A DNA stretch of 64,000 nt. Source: Burkholderiaceae bacterium (GTDB taxonomy: Bacteria > Pseudomonadota > Gammaproteobacteria > Burkholderiales > Burkholderiaceae_E). This document shows, one piece after another, positions 9,372 to 17,936 of the stretch. The position numbers and the translations under genes are program-made. Below the pieces are notes generated by a model that saw only the letters and a list, made by a program, of their open reading frames with translations, searched no databases and had not been told where the DNA came from. Where the stretch lies: NCBI GenBank assembly GCA_023954045.1, contig JAMLIR010000004.1:62001-126000 (forward strand). Reading direction: 5' to 3'. Position 1 is the first letter of the stretch; every line of letters begins with the position of its first letter.

Positions 9372-10382
9372 CTAGAGGATTTTCGACCCGACCCACCAGC
9401 CGACCGCCGCCATCGCCGCCGAAGCGGGAATGGTGAGGATCCAGGCCCAGACGATGTTGCCGGCCAGCCCCCAGCGCACCGCCGAGAACTTGTGCGACGA
9501 GCCCACGCCGACGATCGCGCCGGTGATCGTGTGCGTCGTCGACACCGGGATCCCGAAGCCGGACGCGATGAACAGCGTCATCGCTCCGCCGGCTTCCGCG
9601 CAGAAGCCGCCGACCGGCTTGAGCTTGGTGATCTTCTGGCCCATCGTCTTGACGATGCGCCAGCCGCCGAACAGCGTTCCGAGACCGATCGCCAGGTAGC
9701 ACGACAGCACGACCCAGTACGGCGGATGGTGCTCGCCGGTCGAGCTCAGGCCCGCCGCGATCAGCAACAGCCAGATGACGCCCATCGTCTTCTGGGCGTC
9801 GTTGCTGCCGTGGCCGATGCTGTAGAGCGCCGACGAGACGAGCTGCATGCGACGGAACCAGCGGTCGGTGCCGCGCGGCGTCGAGCGGAAGAACGCCCAC
9901 GAGACCGCGAGCATCAGCGCCGACCCGAGGATGAATCCGAGCGTCGGCGAGATCACGATGAACAGCGCGACCTTGGTGATCCCCGTCCCCAGCAGCGACC
10001 CGGTGCCGGACTTCGCGATCGTCGCGCCGATCAGCCCGCCGATCAGCGCGTGCGAGGAGCTCGACGGAATGCCGGACCACCAGGTGATCACGTTCCACAC
10101 GAGCGCGCCCACCAGCGCCCCGAAGATCACGACGTGGTCGACGACGGCGGGGTCGACGATGCCCTTGCCGACGGTCGCCGCGACCCGCAGCTCGAACATG
10201 AACAGCGCGATGACGTTGAAGACGGCCGCCCAGACCACCGCCTGGTACGGCTTGAGCACGCCGGTCGACACGATCGTGGCGATCGAGTTCGCCGCGTCGT
10301 GGAAGCCGTTCAGGAAATCGAACAACAGCGCCAGCGCCACCAGGAGGACCAGCACCGAGAAGCTGATCTGCAGCGTCGTCAT
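9372..10382 (-). CDS. pit: Low-affinity inorganic phosphate transporter, Pit family
   Basis: A 336-residue membrane transporter of the PiT family, which imports phosphate (as metal-phosphate) with protons. Both inverted-repeat signatures are present: GFHDAANSIATIV near residues 27-39 and GHGSNDAQKTMGV in the second half, plus the conserved SSSHALIGGLIGA. The start is the ATG at 10382, which overlaps the stop of the DUF47 gene by 4 nt. The frame is open further upstream, but only inside that neighbour. The DUF47-pit pairing is a standard phosphate-transport unit. Confidence 0.93.
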   Translation of the reverse strand: MTTLQISFSVLVLLVALALLFDFLNGFHDAANSIATIVSTGVLKPYQAVVWAAVFNVIALFMFELRVAATVGKGIVDPAVVDHVVIFGALVGALVWNVITWWSGIPSSSSHALIGGLIGATIAKSGTGSLLGTGITKVALFIVISPTLGFILGSALMLAVSWAFFRSTPRGTDRWFRRMQLVSSALYSIGHGSNDAQKTMGVIWLLLIAAGLSSTGEHHPPYWVVLSCYLAIGLGTLFGGWRIVKTMGQKITKLKPVGGFCAEAGGAMTLFIASGFGIPVSTTHTITGAIVGVGSSHKFSAVRWGLAGNIVWAWILTIPASAAMAAVGWWVGSKIL

Positions 10383-11014
10383 GCGTTCTCGAGAACGACG
10401 CCTTCGATCACGTTGGCGACGTCCTCGCACTTGTCGGACACCGCCTCGAGCAGCTCGTAGATCGCCTTGAGCTTGATCAGCTGGCGCACGTCGCCTTCGT
10501 CGCGAAACAGCTTCGACATCGCCGATCGCATCACCCGGTCGGCGTCGGACTCCAGCCGGTCGATCTCGGTGCAGATCTTCAGGATCGTCTCGGCGTTCTC
10601 CATGCTGTCGAGCAGGTTCACCGCCGCCTTGACGCGGTCGCAGCACATCTCGTTGATCTCGGCGAGCTGCTGCGCCTCGGGCGAGATCCGCTGCAGGTCG
10701 TAGAGCATCGCCGACTCGGCGACGTCCTGGATCAGGTCGAGGATGTCGTCCATCCGCGTGATCAGGCTGTGGATGTCGTCGCGATCGAACGGCGTGATGA
10801 ACGTCTTGTGCAGCAGCGTGACGGTCTCGTGCGTGACCTTGTCGGCGTCCTTCTCGGCCCGGTCGATCGCGTCGATGTGCTGGCGCCGCGCGGCGACGTC
10901 GCCGTAGTCGCTCATCAGCCGCGCCAGCGCCCGGCTGCCGGTCGCGATGTGCTCGGCGTGCTGGTCGAACAACTCGAAGAAGTTGCCCTCGCGGGGCATC
11001 AGGCGTCCGAACAT
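10379..11014 (-). CDS. DUF47 (PhoU-like) phosphate-transport accessory protein
   Basis: A 211-residue, mostly alpha-helical cytoplasmic protein of the DUF47/PhoU-like family. Acidic, metal-ligand-like helices such as HDLITRMDD-type segments (here DIHSLITRMDDILDLIQD) and repeated Glu/Asp/His clusters support this. These proteins act next to Pit transporters and are thought to regulate them. It is translationally coupled to pit through an ATGA overlap. The ATG at 11014 opens the unit, with 91 nt to the next gene upstream. Confidence 0.9.
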   Translation of the reverse strand: MFGRLMPREGNFFELFDQHAEHIATGSRALARLMSDYGDVAARRQHIDAIDRAEKDADKVTHETVTLLHKTFITPFDRDDIHSLITRMDDILDLIQDVAESAMLYDLQRISPEAQQLAEINEMCCDRVKAAVNLLDSMENAETILKICTEIDRLESDADRVMRSAMSKLFRDEGDVRQLIKLKAIYELLEAVSDKCEDVANVIEGVVLENA

Positions 11015-11105
11015 GCGGCGTTCCTGGGCGGATGGGCGTCGGGCCGAGCCGTGGCGGCGTGCCGGCGGGAATTCGCAGCGAAGGGTAACAGAAATGCCCC
11101 GCCGC

Positions 11106-11549
11106 TCAGCGCGACCCGCCCGGGAGTGCGCGGCGCGCCGCGCACTCCAGATATGCGGCCGCGTCGGGCGGCGCGCCGTCGCGTTGCGAGCGCCAGATCA
11201 CCTCGGCGAGGCACTCGAGGAGCGCGTGAGCGGCCTCGTGCTGCGACCCGGTGCTGTGCAGCAGCCGTTCCCAGGCGGCGCGGATCCCGGGCGGCTGGTC
11301 GACCTGCAGCTGCTCGGCCACCGCGAGATGCAGCGACAGGTGCAGGAAAGGATTCCCGCGACCGGATTCCGGGCCGAAGTCGGCCGCGAGCGCCTCCTCG
11401 GGCGCGGCGAGCAGCGCGTGGTACTCGGGGTGCAGCAGGATCCAGTCGAGCGCGATCGCCTCGAGCGGCGACAGCGGCAGGCGCTCGCCGTGCTTGCGCC
11501 AGGTCTCGCAGAAGAAGCGGCGCACGTCCTCGCGCGAGGGATCGAACAT
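11106..11549 (-). CDS. DUF1841 family protein
   Basis: A 147-residue protein I recognise as the DUF1841 family, common in beta- and gammaproteobacteria. The start MFDPSREDVRRFF and the central block NPFLHLSLHLAVAEQLQVD with PPGIR are characteristic. The central His pair (HLSLHLAV) may be functional, but no biochemical role is established. It is 36 nt downstream of nth on the same strand. No signal peptide or membrane segment is seen. Confidence 0.85.
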   Translation of the reverse strand: MFDPSREDVRRFFCETWRKHGERLPLSPLEAIALDWILLHPEYHALLAAPEEALAADFGPESGRGNPFLHLSLHLAVAEQLQVDQPPGIRAAWERLLHSTGSQHEAAHALLECLAEVIWRSQRDGAPPDAAAYLECAARRALPGGSR

Positions 11550-11585
11550 GCCCGGACTCTCGCGCGCAGGCAGGGGCCGCGACGC

Positions 11586-12245
11586 TCAGGCCTTCGCCGC
11601 GCGGGGCGCGGGCGGCGGCGTCTTGGGCCGGTAGTCGCAGAGATCCGCGATCGGGCAGCGCCAGCACTGCGGCTTCGTCGCCTTGCAGACGTAGCGGCCG
11701 TGCAGGATCAGCCAGTGGTGGCAGTCGTGCAGGTACTGCGGCGGAACGAACCGCGTGAGCCGGCGCTCGACTTCGAGCGGCGTGCGCCCCTTCGCGAGAC
11801 CGGTGCGGTTCGCGACCCGGAAGATGTGCGTGTCGACCGCGATCACCGGCTCGCCGAACGCGACGTTCAGCACCACGTTGGCGGTCTTGCGGCCCACGCC
11901 CGGCAGCCGCTCGAGCTCCTCCCGGGTGCGCGGCACCTCGCCGCCGTGCTCGGCCAGCAGGATCCCGCAGGCCTGGACGATGTGCTTCGCCTTCGACCGG
12001 TAGAGCCCGATCGTGCGCACGTATTCGCTCAGGCCCTCGACTCCGAGCGCGGCGATCGCCGCCGGCGTGTTCGCGACGCGGAACAGCTCGCGGGTCGCGA
12101 GGTTGACGCTGCGGTCGGTGGCCTGCGCGGACAGGATCACCGCGACCAGCAGCTCGAACGGCGTGCGGTACTCGAGCTCGGTCGTCGGCCTGGGGTTCAG
12201 CGCCTTCAGCCGCGCGAAGATCCCGGCGCGTCGCGCGGGGTTCAC
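11586..12245 (-). CDS. nth: Endonuclease III (DNA glycosylase/AP lyase)
   Basis: A 219-residue base-excision repair enzyme removing oxidised pyrimidines. The helix-hairpin-helix is [14 protein letters not shown], whose Lys is the catalytic amine, followed by the catalytic Asp in [14 protein letters not shown]. The C-terminal [4Fe-4S] loop has the pattern C-x6-C-x2-C-x5-C ([17 protein letters not shown]). The GTG start overlaps the rsxB stop by 4 nt. The nth/rsxB pair is typical of proteobacteria. Confidence 0.95.
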   Translation of the reverse strand: MNPARRAGIFARLKALNPRPTTELEYRTPFELLVAVILSAQATDRSVNLATRELFRVANTPAAIAALGVEGLSEYVRTIGLYRSKAKHIVQACGILLAEHGGEVPRTREELERLPGVGRKTANVVLNVAFGEPVIAVDTHIFRVANRTGLAKGRTPLEVERRLTRFVPPQYLHDCHHWLILHGRYVCKATKPQCWRCPIADLCDYRPKTPPPAPRAAKA

Positions 12246-12967
12246 CGACGGTTCCCGTTTTCGGGCGCCGGGCCGGTCGCGGCGCCGGACGCGTCGCCGC
12301 GCCGGGACAGTCCGTGGGCGGCCGCGCGCTCGCGCGCGCGCCGCAGCGCCGCCTCGATCACGGCGCGCTTGCGCCGCGCGGCTTCGGCGTCGGCCTCCGC
12401 TTCGGAGCCGTCGCCGTGCGCATCCAGGGCTTCGAGCTTGCGCGCCGCGCGCTGCGCGAGGCGCAGGTCGTGCTCGGCGCGACGGCGCGCGAGCCGCTCG
12501 CGCCGCGCGTCGTGGCGCGTGCGGGCCGCGCGTGCCTCGTCGTCACGCCAGGGCGCTGCCGGCACGAGCTCGCGCATCTCGATGCAATCGACCGGGCAGG
12601 GCGGCACGCACAGGTCGCAGCCGGTGCACAGCGCGCCGATCACCGTGTGCATCCGGCGCGGCGCGCCGATGATCGCGTCGACCGGGCAGGCCGCGATGCA
12701 CTTCGTGCAGCCGATGCACAGCGCCGGGTCGATCCACGCAATGCGCCGCGGCTGCTCGCGCCCGCAGGCCGGGTCCAGCGGCAACTCGGCGCGCCCGAGC
12801 AGCTGCGCGAGCCGCCGGATCCCCTCGGTGCCGCCCGGCGGGCAGCGGTTGATCGCCGCCTCGCCCGCGGCGATCGCCTCGGCGTACGGCCGGCAGCCCG
12901 CGAACCCGCACTTCGTGCACTGCGTCTGCGGCAGCAGCGCGTCGATCGCGTCGACAGGGGGACTCAC
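12242..12967 (-). CDS. rsxB: RnfB/RsxB-type ferredoxin, stand-alone
   Basis: A 241-residue iron-sulfur protein. The N-terminal RnfB-type cluster motif uses C17, C20, C25 and C42 (CTKCGFAGC, then CPPGG). It is followed by two [4Fe-4S] ferredoxin motifs, [16 protein letters not shown] and [16 protein letters not shown]. The usual N-terminal membrane helix of RnfB is missing, as in the soluble RsxB found beside nth in betaproteobacteria. The C-terminal ~70 residues are Arg/Ala/Glu-rich and probably helical. The GTG start at 12967 overlaps the phaZ stop by 4 nt. It probably carries electrons to an unknown partner; no rnfACDGE genes are in the window. Confidence 0.88.
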   Translation of the reverse strand: MSPPVDAIDALLPQTQCTKCGFAGCRPYAEAIAAGEAAINRCPPGGTEGIRRLAQLLGRAELPLDPACGREQPRRIAWIDPALCIGCTKCIAACPVDAIIGAPRRMHTVIGALCTGCDLCVPPCPVDCIEMRELVPAAPWRDDEARAARTRHDARRERLARRRAEHDLRLAQRAARKLEALDAHGDGSEAEADAEAARRKRAVIEAALRRARERAAAHGLSRRGDASGAATGPAPENGNRR

Positions 12968-14238
12968 GCCACGACGCGCAACTTCGTCCGCTGCCTGCTC
13001 GAGGCGATGAAGTCGCGCACCTGCGGATAGATGATCTCGCGCCAGCGGCGTCCGCTGAAGATCCCGTAGTGGCCCGCGCCCTGCGCCGTCAGGTGGCGCT
13101 TCATCGACTTCGGCAGCCCGGTGCACAGGTCGTGCGCGGCCTGCGTCTGCCCCTGTCCCGAGATGTCGTCGAGCTCGCCCTCGATCGTGAACAGCGCCAC
13201 CCTGCGGATGTCGCCGGGCGCGACCCGCTGGCGCTTGCCCTCGAACCAGACGTGCCAGCGGCCCAGCGGCAGCGCGTGGTCCTGGAACACGGTGCGGATC
13301 GTGTCCAGGTAATACTCGGCCGGGAGGTCGAGCACCGCGTTGTATTCGTCGTAGAAGCGGCGGTGCACTTCGGCGTCGTCGAGGTCGCCCTTGACCAGGC
13401 TCAGGTAGTAGTCCCAGTGCGAGGTGACGTGGCGGTCGGGGTTCATCGCGACGAAGCCCGCGTGCTGCAGGAAGCCCGGGTAGACCCGCCGGCCGGCGCC
13501 GGGGTAGCGGGCCGGCACCCGGTAGATGACGGTGCGCTCGAACCACTCGAAGCTGCGCGTCTGGGCGAGGTTGTTGACCTGGGTCGGCGAGCGCCGCGTG
13601 TCGATCGGGCCGCCCATCATCGTCATCGAGCGCGGCACCGCCGGATCGTCCAGCGAGGACATCAGCGAGATCGCGCCGAGCACCGGCACCGTCGGCTGGC
13701 ACACCGACATCACGTGGACGTCGGGGCCGAGATGGCGGATGAAGTCGATCGCGTAGCCGACGTAGTCGTCGAGCTGGAAGTTGCCCTCGGCGAGCGGCAC
13801 CATCCGCGCGTCGATCCAGTCGGTGATGTAGACCGTGTGGTCGGGCAGCAGCGCGTGCACCGTGTCGCGCAGCAGCGTCGCGTGGTGCCCCGACAGCGGC
13901 GCGAACACCAGCACCACCGGGTCGTCGCGCCGGTGCGCGAGCGCGTCGGGCAGCAGCCGCTCGAACTTGAGCAGGCGACAGAACGGCCGCGAGACCTCGA
14001 TGCGCTCGACGACGGTGACCTCGCGACCTTCGATGCGCGTCGAGCGCAGGTCGAACCCGGGCTTCTCGTATTCCTTGCCGAGCCGGTGCATCAGTTCGAG
14101 CCCGGCCGAGATCCGGTTGGCGAAGGGCATGTAGGAGAGCGGGCTGTACGGATTCGTGTACAGCTGGCTCATCGAGTCGGCCCAGTGCGACAGCGGGTTC
14201 AGGAAGGCGCGCTGGGCTTCGCGGATGTCGTAAAGCAT
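12964..14238 (-). CDS. phaZ: Intracellular polyhydroxybutyrate depolymerase
   Basis: A 424-residue enzyme hydrolysing stored PHB granules. The start [20 protein letters not shown] is the familiar PhaZ N-terminus, which selects the ATG at 14238 over an open frame reaching 14316. The nucleophile is a cysteine, C180 in [12 protein letters not shown], rather than the serine of extracellular depolymerases; this is the PhaZa1 type. [19 protein letters not shown] segment and the final [16 protein letters not shown] block, which supplies the His, also fit. A GGAG lies 7 nt upstream. A palindromic site and promoter lie at 14261-14299. Confidence 0.92.
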   Translation of the reverse strand: MLYDIREAQRAFLNPLSHWADSMSQLYTNPYSPLSYMPFANRISAGLELMHRLGKEYEKPGFDLRSTRIEGREVTVVERIEVSRPFCRLLKFERLLPDALAHRRDDPVVLVFAPLSGHHATLLRDTVHALLPDHTVYITDWIDARMVPLAEGNFQLDDYVGYAIDFIRHLGPDVHVMSVCQPTVPVLGAISLMSSLDDPAVPRSMTMMGGPIDTRRSPTQVNNLAQTRSFEWFERTVIYRVPARYPGAGRRVYPGFLQHAGFVAMNPDRHVTSHWDYYLSLVKGDLDDAEVHRRFYDEYNAVLDLPAEYYLDTIRTVFQDHALPLGRWHVWFEGKRQRVAPGDIRRVALFTIEGELDDISGQGQTQAAHDLCTGLPKSMKRHLTAQGAGHYGIFSGRRWREIIYPQVRDFIASSRQRTKLRVVA

Positions 14239-14260
14239 TCGGGCTCCGGATCGGCCACCG

Positions 14261-14299
14261 ATTGCATGCAATTTATCCGCAGCTTGTTGCGGCGCGCAA
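14261..14299 (-). promoter_or_regulatory. phaZ promoter with palindromic ATTGCATGCAAT
   Basis: On the minus strand a TTGCGC -35 (14299-14294) and ATAAAT -10 (14276-14271) are spaced by 17 nt. The perfect 12-nt palindrome ATTGCATGCAAT (14261-14272) touches the -10 and sits 22 nt before the phaZ start codon. TGC/GCA-rich sites are the type bound by the PHA repressor PhaR, so PhaR control is a reasonable guess. The phaR gene is not in this window. Confidence 0.45.
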
Positions 14300-14337
14300 G
14301 AAATCTTTTTGCACAAACGTGCCGGAAAACCCGACGT

Positions 14338-17300
14338 TCATTCCGCATTGCGACATTGCGCGATCCAGGCGGCCGTCTGGCGCTCCTGCAGCGCGTTCTG
14401 GGCCAGGCGCCCGGCCAGGGCCGGGAAATCGACCCGATCGAGCGGCTGGTCCTGGTTGAAGCACGAGAAGACGTAGGTGACCGCGCCCGTCCCGGGGTCG
14501 CGGTGCGGCTGCAGGCACTGCGCGCAGACCTCTTTCATCATGCACTGCATCGGCGAGTTGATCGAGCCGAGCGCGCGGTGCCGCGGCTTCAGGTACGGGG
14601 CGAGCTGCGCGTGGCGCGCGGCGGCGACGGCGGCCATCATCCGGTCGGAGCCGATCGCGATGATCCGGTCGGCGTCCTGCAGGCGCAGCGCGCCGGGGGC
14701 GGACAGGTCCGACAGCTCGCCGCGCGCCCAGGCGAGCATCGCCTCGACGATGTTGCCGACGACGCTGCGGTCCTGCGGCCGGCCCGGCTCGAAGCCGGGG
14801 GCTTCGTCGCAGCACCAGACGATCGTGTCGGCCGCGGCCTCGATCTCGGCGACCTTGTAGCGGTCGATCCGCTTCTTGTAGCCGGCGAAGTAGAGCACCC
14901 GGGAGCCCGCCGCGCGGAACGCCGCCCCGATCGAGAACAGCACCGCGTTGCCCAGGCCGCCGCCGACCAGCACGACCGTCTCGCCGGCTTCGATCTCGGT
15001 CGGCGCGCCGGTCGGCCCCATCAGGACGACCGGCTCGCCGGGGCGCAGGTCCGCGCACAGGTTCGACGAGCCGCCCATCTCGAGCACGATCGTGGACACG
15101 AGACCGCGCTCGCGGTCGACCCAGGCGCCGGTGAGCGCGAGGCCCTCCATCGCCAGCGTCGTCGGCAGCCCGTCGACGCTCACCCGCCGCGCCCGCGCCT
15201 CGAAGTTCTGCAGCCGGTAGAACTGGCCGGGCTCGAAGCGCCGCGCGGCCATCGGCGCGCGCACCACGACCTCGACGATGTTCGGGGTGAGGCGCTCGAC
15301 GCGTTCGACGCGCGCGCGCAACAGGTCGTCCAGGCGCCCGGCGAAGGCGTCGAAGGCGCCCGTCGAAGCCGGCGGCCGGCGCTCGAGCACGCTGCAGACG
15401 ACCGGGTAGCCGTGGCGCGCCGAGGCCATTGCCTTGACCACGTTGCCGAAGTAGCTCGGGTGCAGGTCGCCGAAGAACGACATCATCCGGCCGTCGTCGA
15501 GGCGCGCGAGCAGCACCTGCGCGACATCGGGCTTGGCGTTGCCGCGCGCGGGCCTGACCGGCTTGCCCTCGGGGTCGATCGCGCGGAAGTAGCGTCCGTC
15601 GAGCTCGAAGTGCGCCGCGTCCTCGCGCGCGAGCACGGTGTTCGGCTGCGTGCCGGCCGCGATGAAGACGGTGCGTGCGGGCGCGCGCCAGGCCTCCCCG
15701 TCGCGCCACTGGCCGTCGTCGCCGCGCAGCTGGCGCGCGAACGTGATCGATTCGACCGCGCCGTGGGCGTCGACGTCGATGCGGGTGGGGGCGAGGCATT
15801 CGGCGAAGCGGATGCCTTCCTCGAGCGCCTTCTCGACCTCCTCGTGGTTCAGCGTGTACGAAGGGCTGTCGACCAGCCGCTTGCGGTAGGCGATCGTCGC
15901 GCCGCCCCACTGCTGCAGCAGCTCGGCGATGCGCGGCGCGCGCCCCTCGCGCCGCGCGGCTTCGCGCTCGGCGCGGATCGCGCGGCCATGCGCGAGGAAC
16001 TCGTCGGCGACGGCCGCGTCCTCGGCACGCCAGCCGGCGCGCGCGCCGGCTTCGCCGAGCCGCGCGGCGAGCGCCTCGTGCCGCGCGAGGAACTTCCCGA
16101 TCTGGGCCGCGTAGTAGGCGAGCGACTCGGTCGCGGTGTCGATCGCGGTGAGACCGCCGCCGATCACCACCACCGGCAGCCGCAGCTGCATGTTGGCCAG
16201 CGAGTCGGCGCGCGCGGCGCCGGTGAGCTGCAGCGCCATCAGGAAGTCGCTCGCGGTGCGCACGCCGCGCGCGAGACCGTTGGGAATGTCGAGCGTCGTC
16301 GGCTTGCCGGCGCCCATTGCCAGCGCGACGTGGTCGAAGCCGAGCGCGAACGTGTCGTCGACGGCGATCGTGCTGCCGAAGCGCACGCCGCCGATCAGCG
16401 CGAAGCGCTCGCGGCGCTCGAGCAGCAGCCGCACCAGCTTCAGGAAGTTCTTGTTCCAGCGTACCGTGATGCCGTACTCGGCCACGCCGCCGAAGCCCGC
16501 CATCACGCGGTCGTCCAGCGGCTCGTACAGGTCGCGCACGTCGCGCACCGGCCCGAAGGGCGCGCGCGTGCCGTCGGCGCGCACGCCGCCCAGGCGCTCG
16601 TCGAGCGGCTCGATCTTCAGGCCGTCGATGCCGACCACGCCGTGTCCTTCGTTGAGCAAATGGTGCGCGAGCGTGAAGCCGGCCGGCCCCATGCCGACCA
16701 CCATCACCCGGTAGCCGCTGTCGGGCTTCGGCAGCGGCCGGCGCAGGTTCAGCGGGTTCCAGCGGGTGAGCAGCGAATAGATCTCGAAGCCCCAGGGCAG
16801 CTCGAGCACGTCCTTCAGCGTACGCGTCTCGGCTTGCGGGATGTCGACCGGCGTCTGCTTCTGGTAGATGCAGGCCTTCATGCAGTCGTTGCAGATCCGG
16901 TGCCCGGTGGCCGCCATCATCGGGTTGTCGATCGCGATCATCGCCAGCGCCGCGATCGAGTGGCCCTGCGTCTTGAGCTTGTGGAACTCGGAGATGCGTT
17001 CCTCGAGCGGGCAGCCGGCCAGGTTCACGCCGAACAGCGAGCGCTTCCAGGCGGCCTCGCCGGTGGGGCCCGGCTTCTCGCGGATGCCCTTCGAGCAGGA
17101 GTCCTTTCCCTGCTCGTGGCACCAGATGCAGTAGTTGGCCTGGTCGAGCGCGCCGCGCAGGTCGGTGCCGGCGTCGGTCAGCGCGAAGCCTTCGCGACGG
17201 CGCAGGTGGTCGGGCTCGATCGTGAACACCCGGACGCCGTCCTCGTCGCGCTCGCGGGCGTGGCCGAGGAGGCGCATCGGGTCGGTCTTCGTCGGCAGCG

Positions 17301-17910
17301 CGAACAGCACGTCGCCGGTGTGGCGCCGGCGCCCCGCTTCGGTGGTCGCGGCCCAGGCGCTGTAGCGCAGCGCGACGCCGAGACGCGCGCGCGCCGCCTC
17401 GCGATCCTGCAGGCCCGCGGCTTCGTCGGCCTCTTCGCGCTGCCAGGCGAGCACCGCGCGCGCGAACGCGAGTTCGCCGAACGGCCCGCCGAGCCACGCT
17501 TCGATCTGGCGCAGCGCGGCGTCGGCGTCGAAGCCTTCGAGCTCCGTTGCACGCAATTTCGCCGCTTCGCGCCGCACGAACTTGGTCTTGACTTCGTAGA
17601 GCGGGTCGAGCTCGTGGTGCCGTCGACGCAGCGCGGCGAGCGCGTCGCCGATGCCGAACAGCGCGCCGACGAACGCATCGACGTGCGGGGCAAGCTCGAT
17701 CAGCAGCGCCGCCTCGTCGTACGGGCCCGGCGCCGGGCCGTCATCCCTGCTCGCGCGGTGCGCCGCCCTGGCACCCTCGAGCCGCTGCGCAAGCGCCGCG
17801 TCGGCCGTGCGCAGCGCGTCGACGAACGCGGCATCGACGCGAAGCAGCCCGTCGGACGAGTACAGGTCCTGAAAGGCCAGTCCGTGGGCGAGGGCGAGCG
17901 GTCGGTCCAA
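14338..17910 (-). CDS. Fused GltD/NfnB-like and PyrK/NfnA-like NAD(P)H:acceptor oxidoreductase
   Basis: A 1190-residue multi-cofactor flavoprotein. Residues ~1-250 are a helical region I do not recognise. Cysteine sets follow at C261/C264/C272 and C340/C343/C347, resembling the N-terminal [4Fe-4S] region of GltD. A FAD Rossmann motif VGMGPAG is near 400 and an NAD(P) motif VIGGGLTAIDTATE near 580. From about 860 the protein turns into a ferredoxin-reductase domain (FEPGQFYRLQNFE, VVLVGGGLGNAVLFS near 975). It ends with a PyrK-type Cys cluster C1123, C1129, C1132, C1150. The order matches NfnB followed by NfnA. The start is TTG at 17910 with an AAGGAA site; no better start is seen after the upstream gene stop. 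It is co-oriented with the flavoprotein and ferredoxin genes, so ferredoxin-NAD(P)H exchange is likely. Electron bifurcation is speculative. Confidence 0.8.
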   Translation of the reverse strand: MDRPLALAHGLAFQDLYSSDGLLRVDAAFVDALRTADAALAQRLEGARAAHRASRDDGPAPGPYDEAALLIELAPHVDAFVGALFGIGDALAALRRRHHELDPLYEVKTKFVRREAAKLRATELEGFDADAALRQIEAWLGGPFGELAFARAVLAWQREEADEAAGLQDREAARARLGVALRYSAWAATTEAGRRRHTGDVLFALPTKTDPMRLLGHARERDEDGVRVFTIEPDHLRRREGFALTDAGTDLRGALDQANYCIWCHEQGKDSCSKGIREKPGPTGEAAWKRSLFGVNLAGCPLEERISEFHKLKTQGHSIAALAMIAIDNPMMAATGHRICNDCMKACIYQKQTPVDIPQAETRTLKDVLELPWGFEIYSLLTRWNPLNLRRPLPKPDSGYRVMVVGMGPAGFTLAHHLLNEGHGVVGIDGLKIEPLDERLGGVRADGTRAPFGPVRDVRDLYEPLDDRVMAGFGGVAEYGITVRWNKNFLKLVRLLLERRERFALIGGVRFGSTIAVDDTFALGFDHVALAMGAGKPTTLDIPNGLARGVRTASDFLMALQLTGAARADSLANMQLRLPVVVIGGGLTAIDTATESLAYYAAQIGKFLARHEALAARLGEAGARAGWRAEDAAVADEFLAHGRAIRAEREAARREGRAPRIAELLQQWGGATIAYRKRLVDSPSYTLNHEEVEKALEEGIRFAECLAPTRIDVDAHGAVESITFARQLRGDDGQWRDGEAWRAPARTVFIAAGTQPNTVLAREDAAHFELDGRYFRAIDPEGKPVRPARGNAKPDVAQVLLARLDDGRMMSFFGDLHPSYFGNVVKAMASARHGYPVVCSVLERRPPASTGAFDAFAGRLDDLLRARVERVERLTPNIVEVVVRAPMAARRFEPGQFYRLQNFEARARRVSVDGLPTTLAMEGLALTGAWVDRERGLVSTIVLEMGGSSNLCADLRPGEPVVLMGPTGAPTEIEAGETVVLVGGGLGNAVLFSIGAAFRAAGSRVLYFAGYKKRIDRYKVAEIEAAADTIVWCCDEAPGFEPGRPQDRSVVGNIVEAMLAWARGELSDLSAPGALRLQDADRIIAIGSDRMMAAVAAARHAQLAPYLKPRHRALGSINSPMQCMMKEVCAQCLQPHRDPGTGAVTYVFSCFNQDQPLDRVDFPALAGRLAQNALQERQTAAWIAQCRNAE

Positions 17911-17936
17911 GGCGGTTCCTTCGTCGTCGGTGGCGT

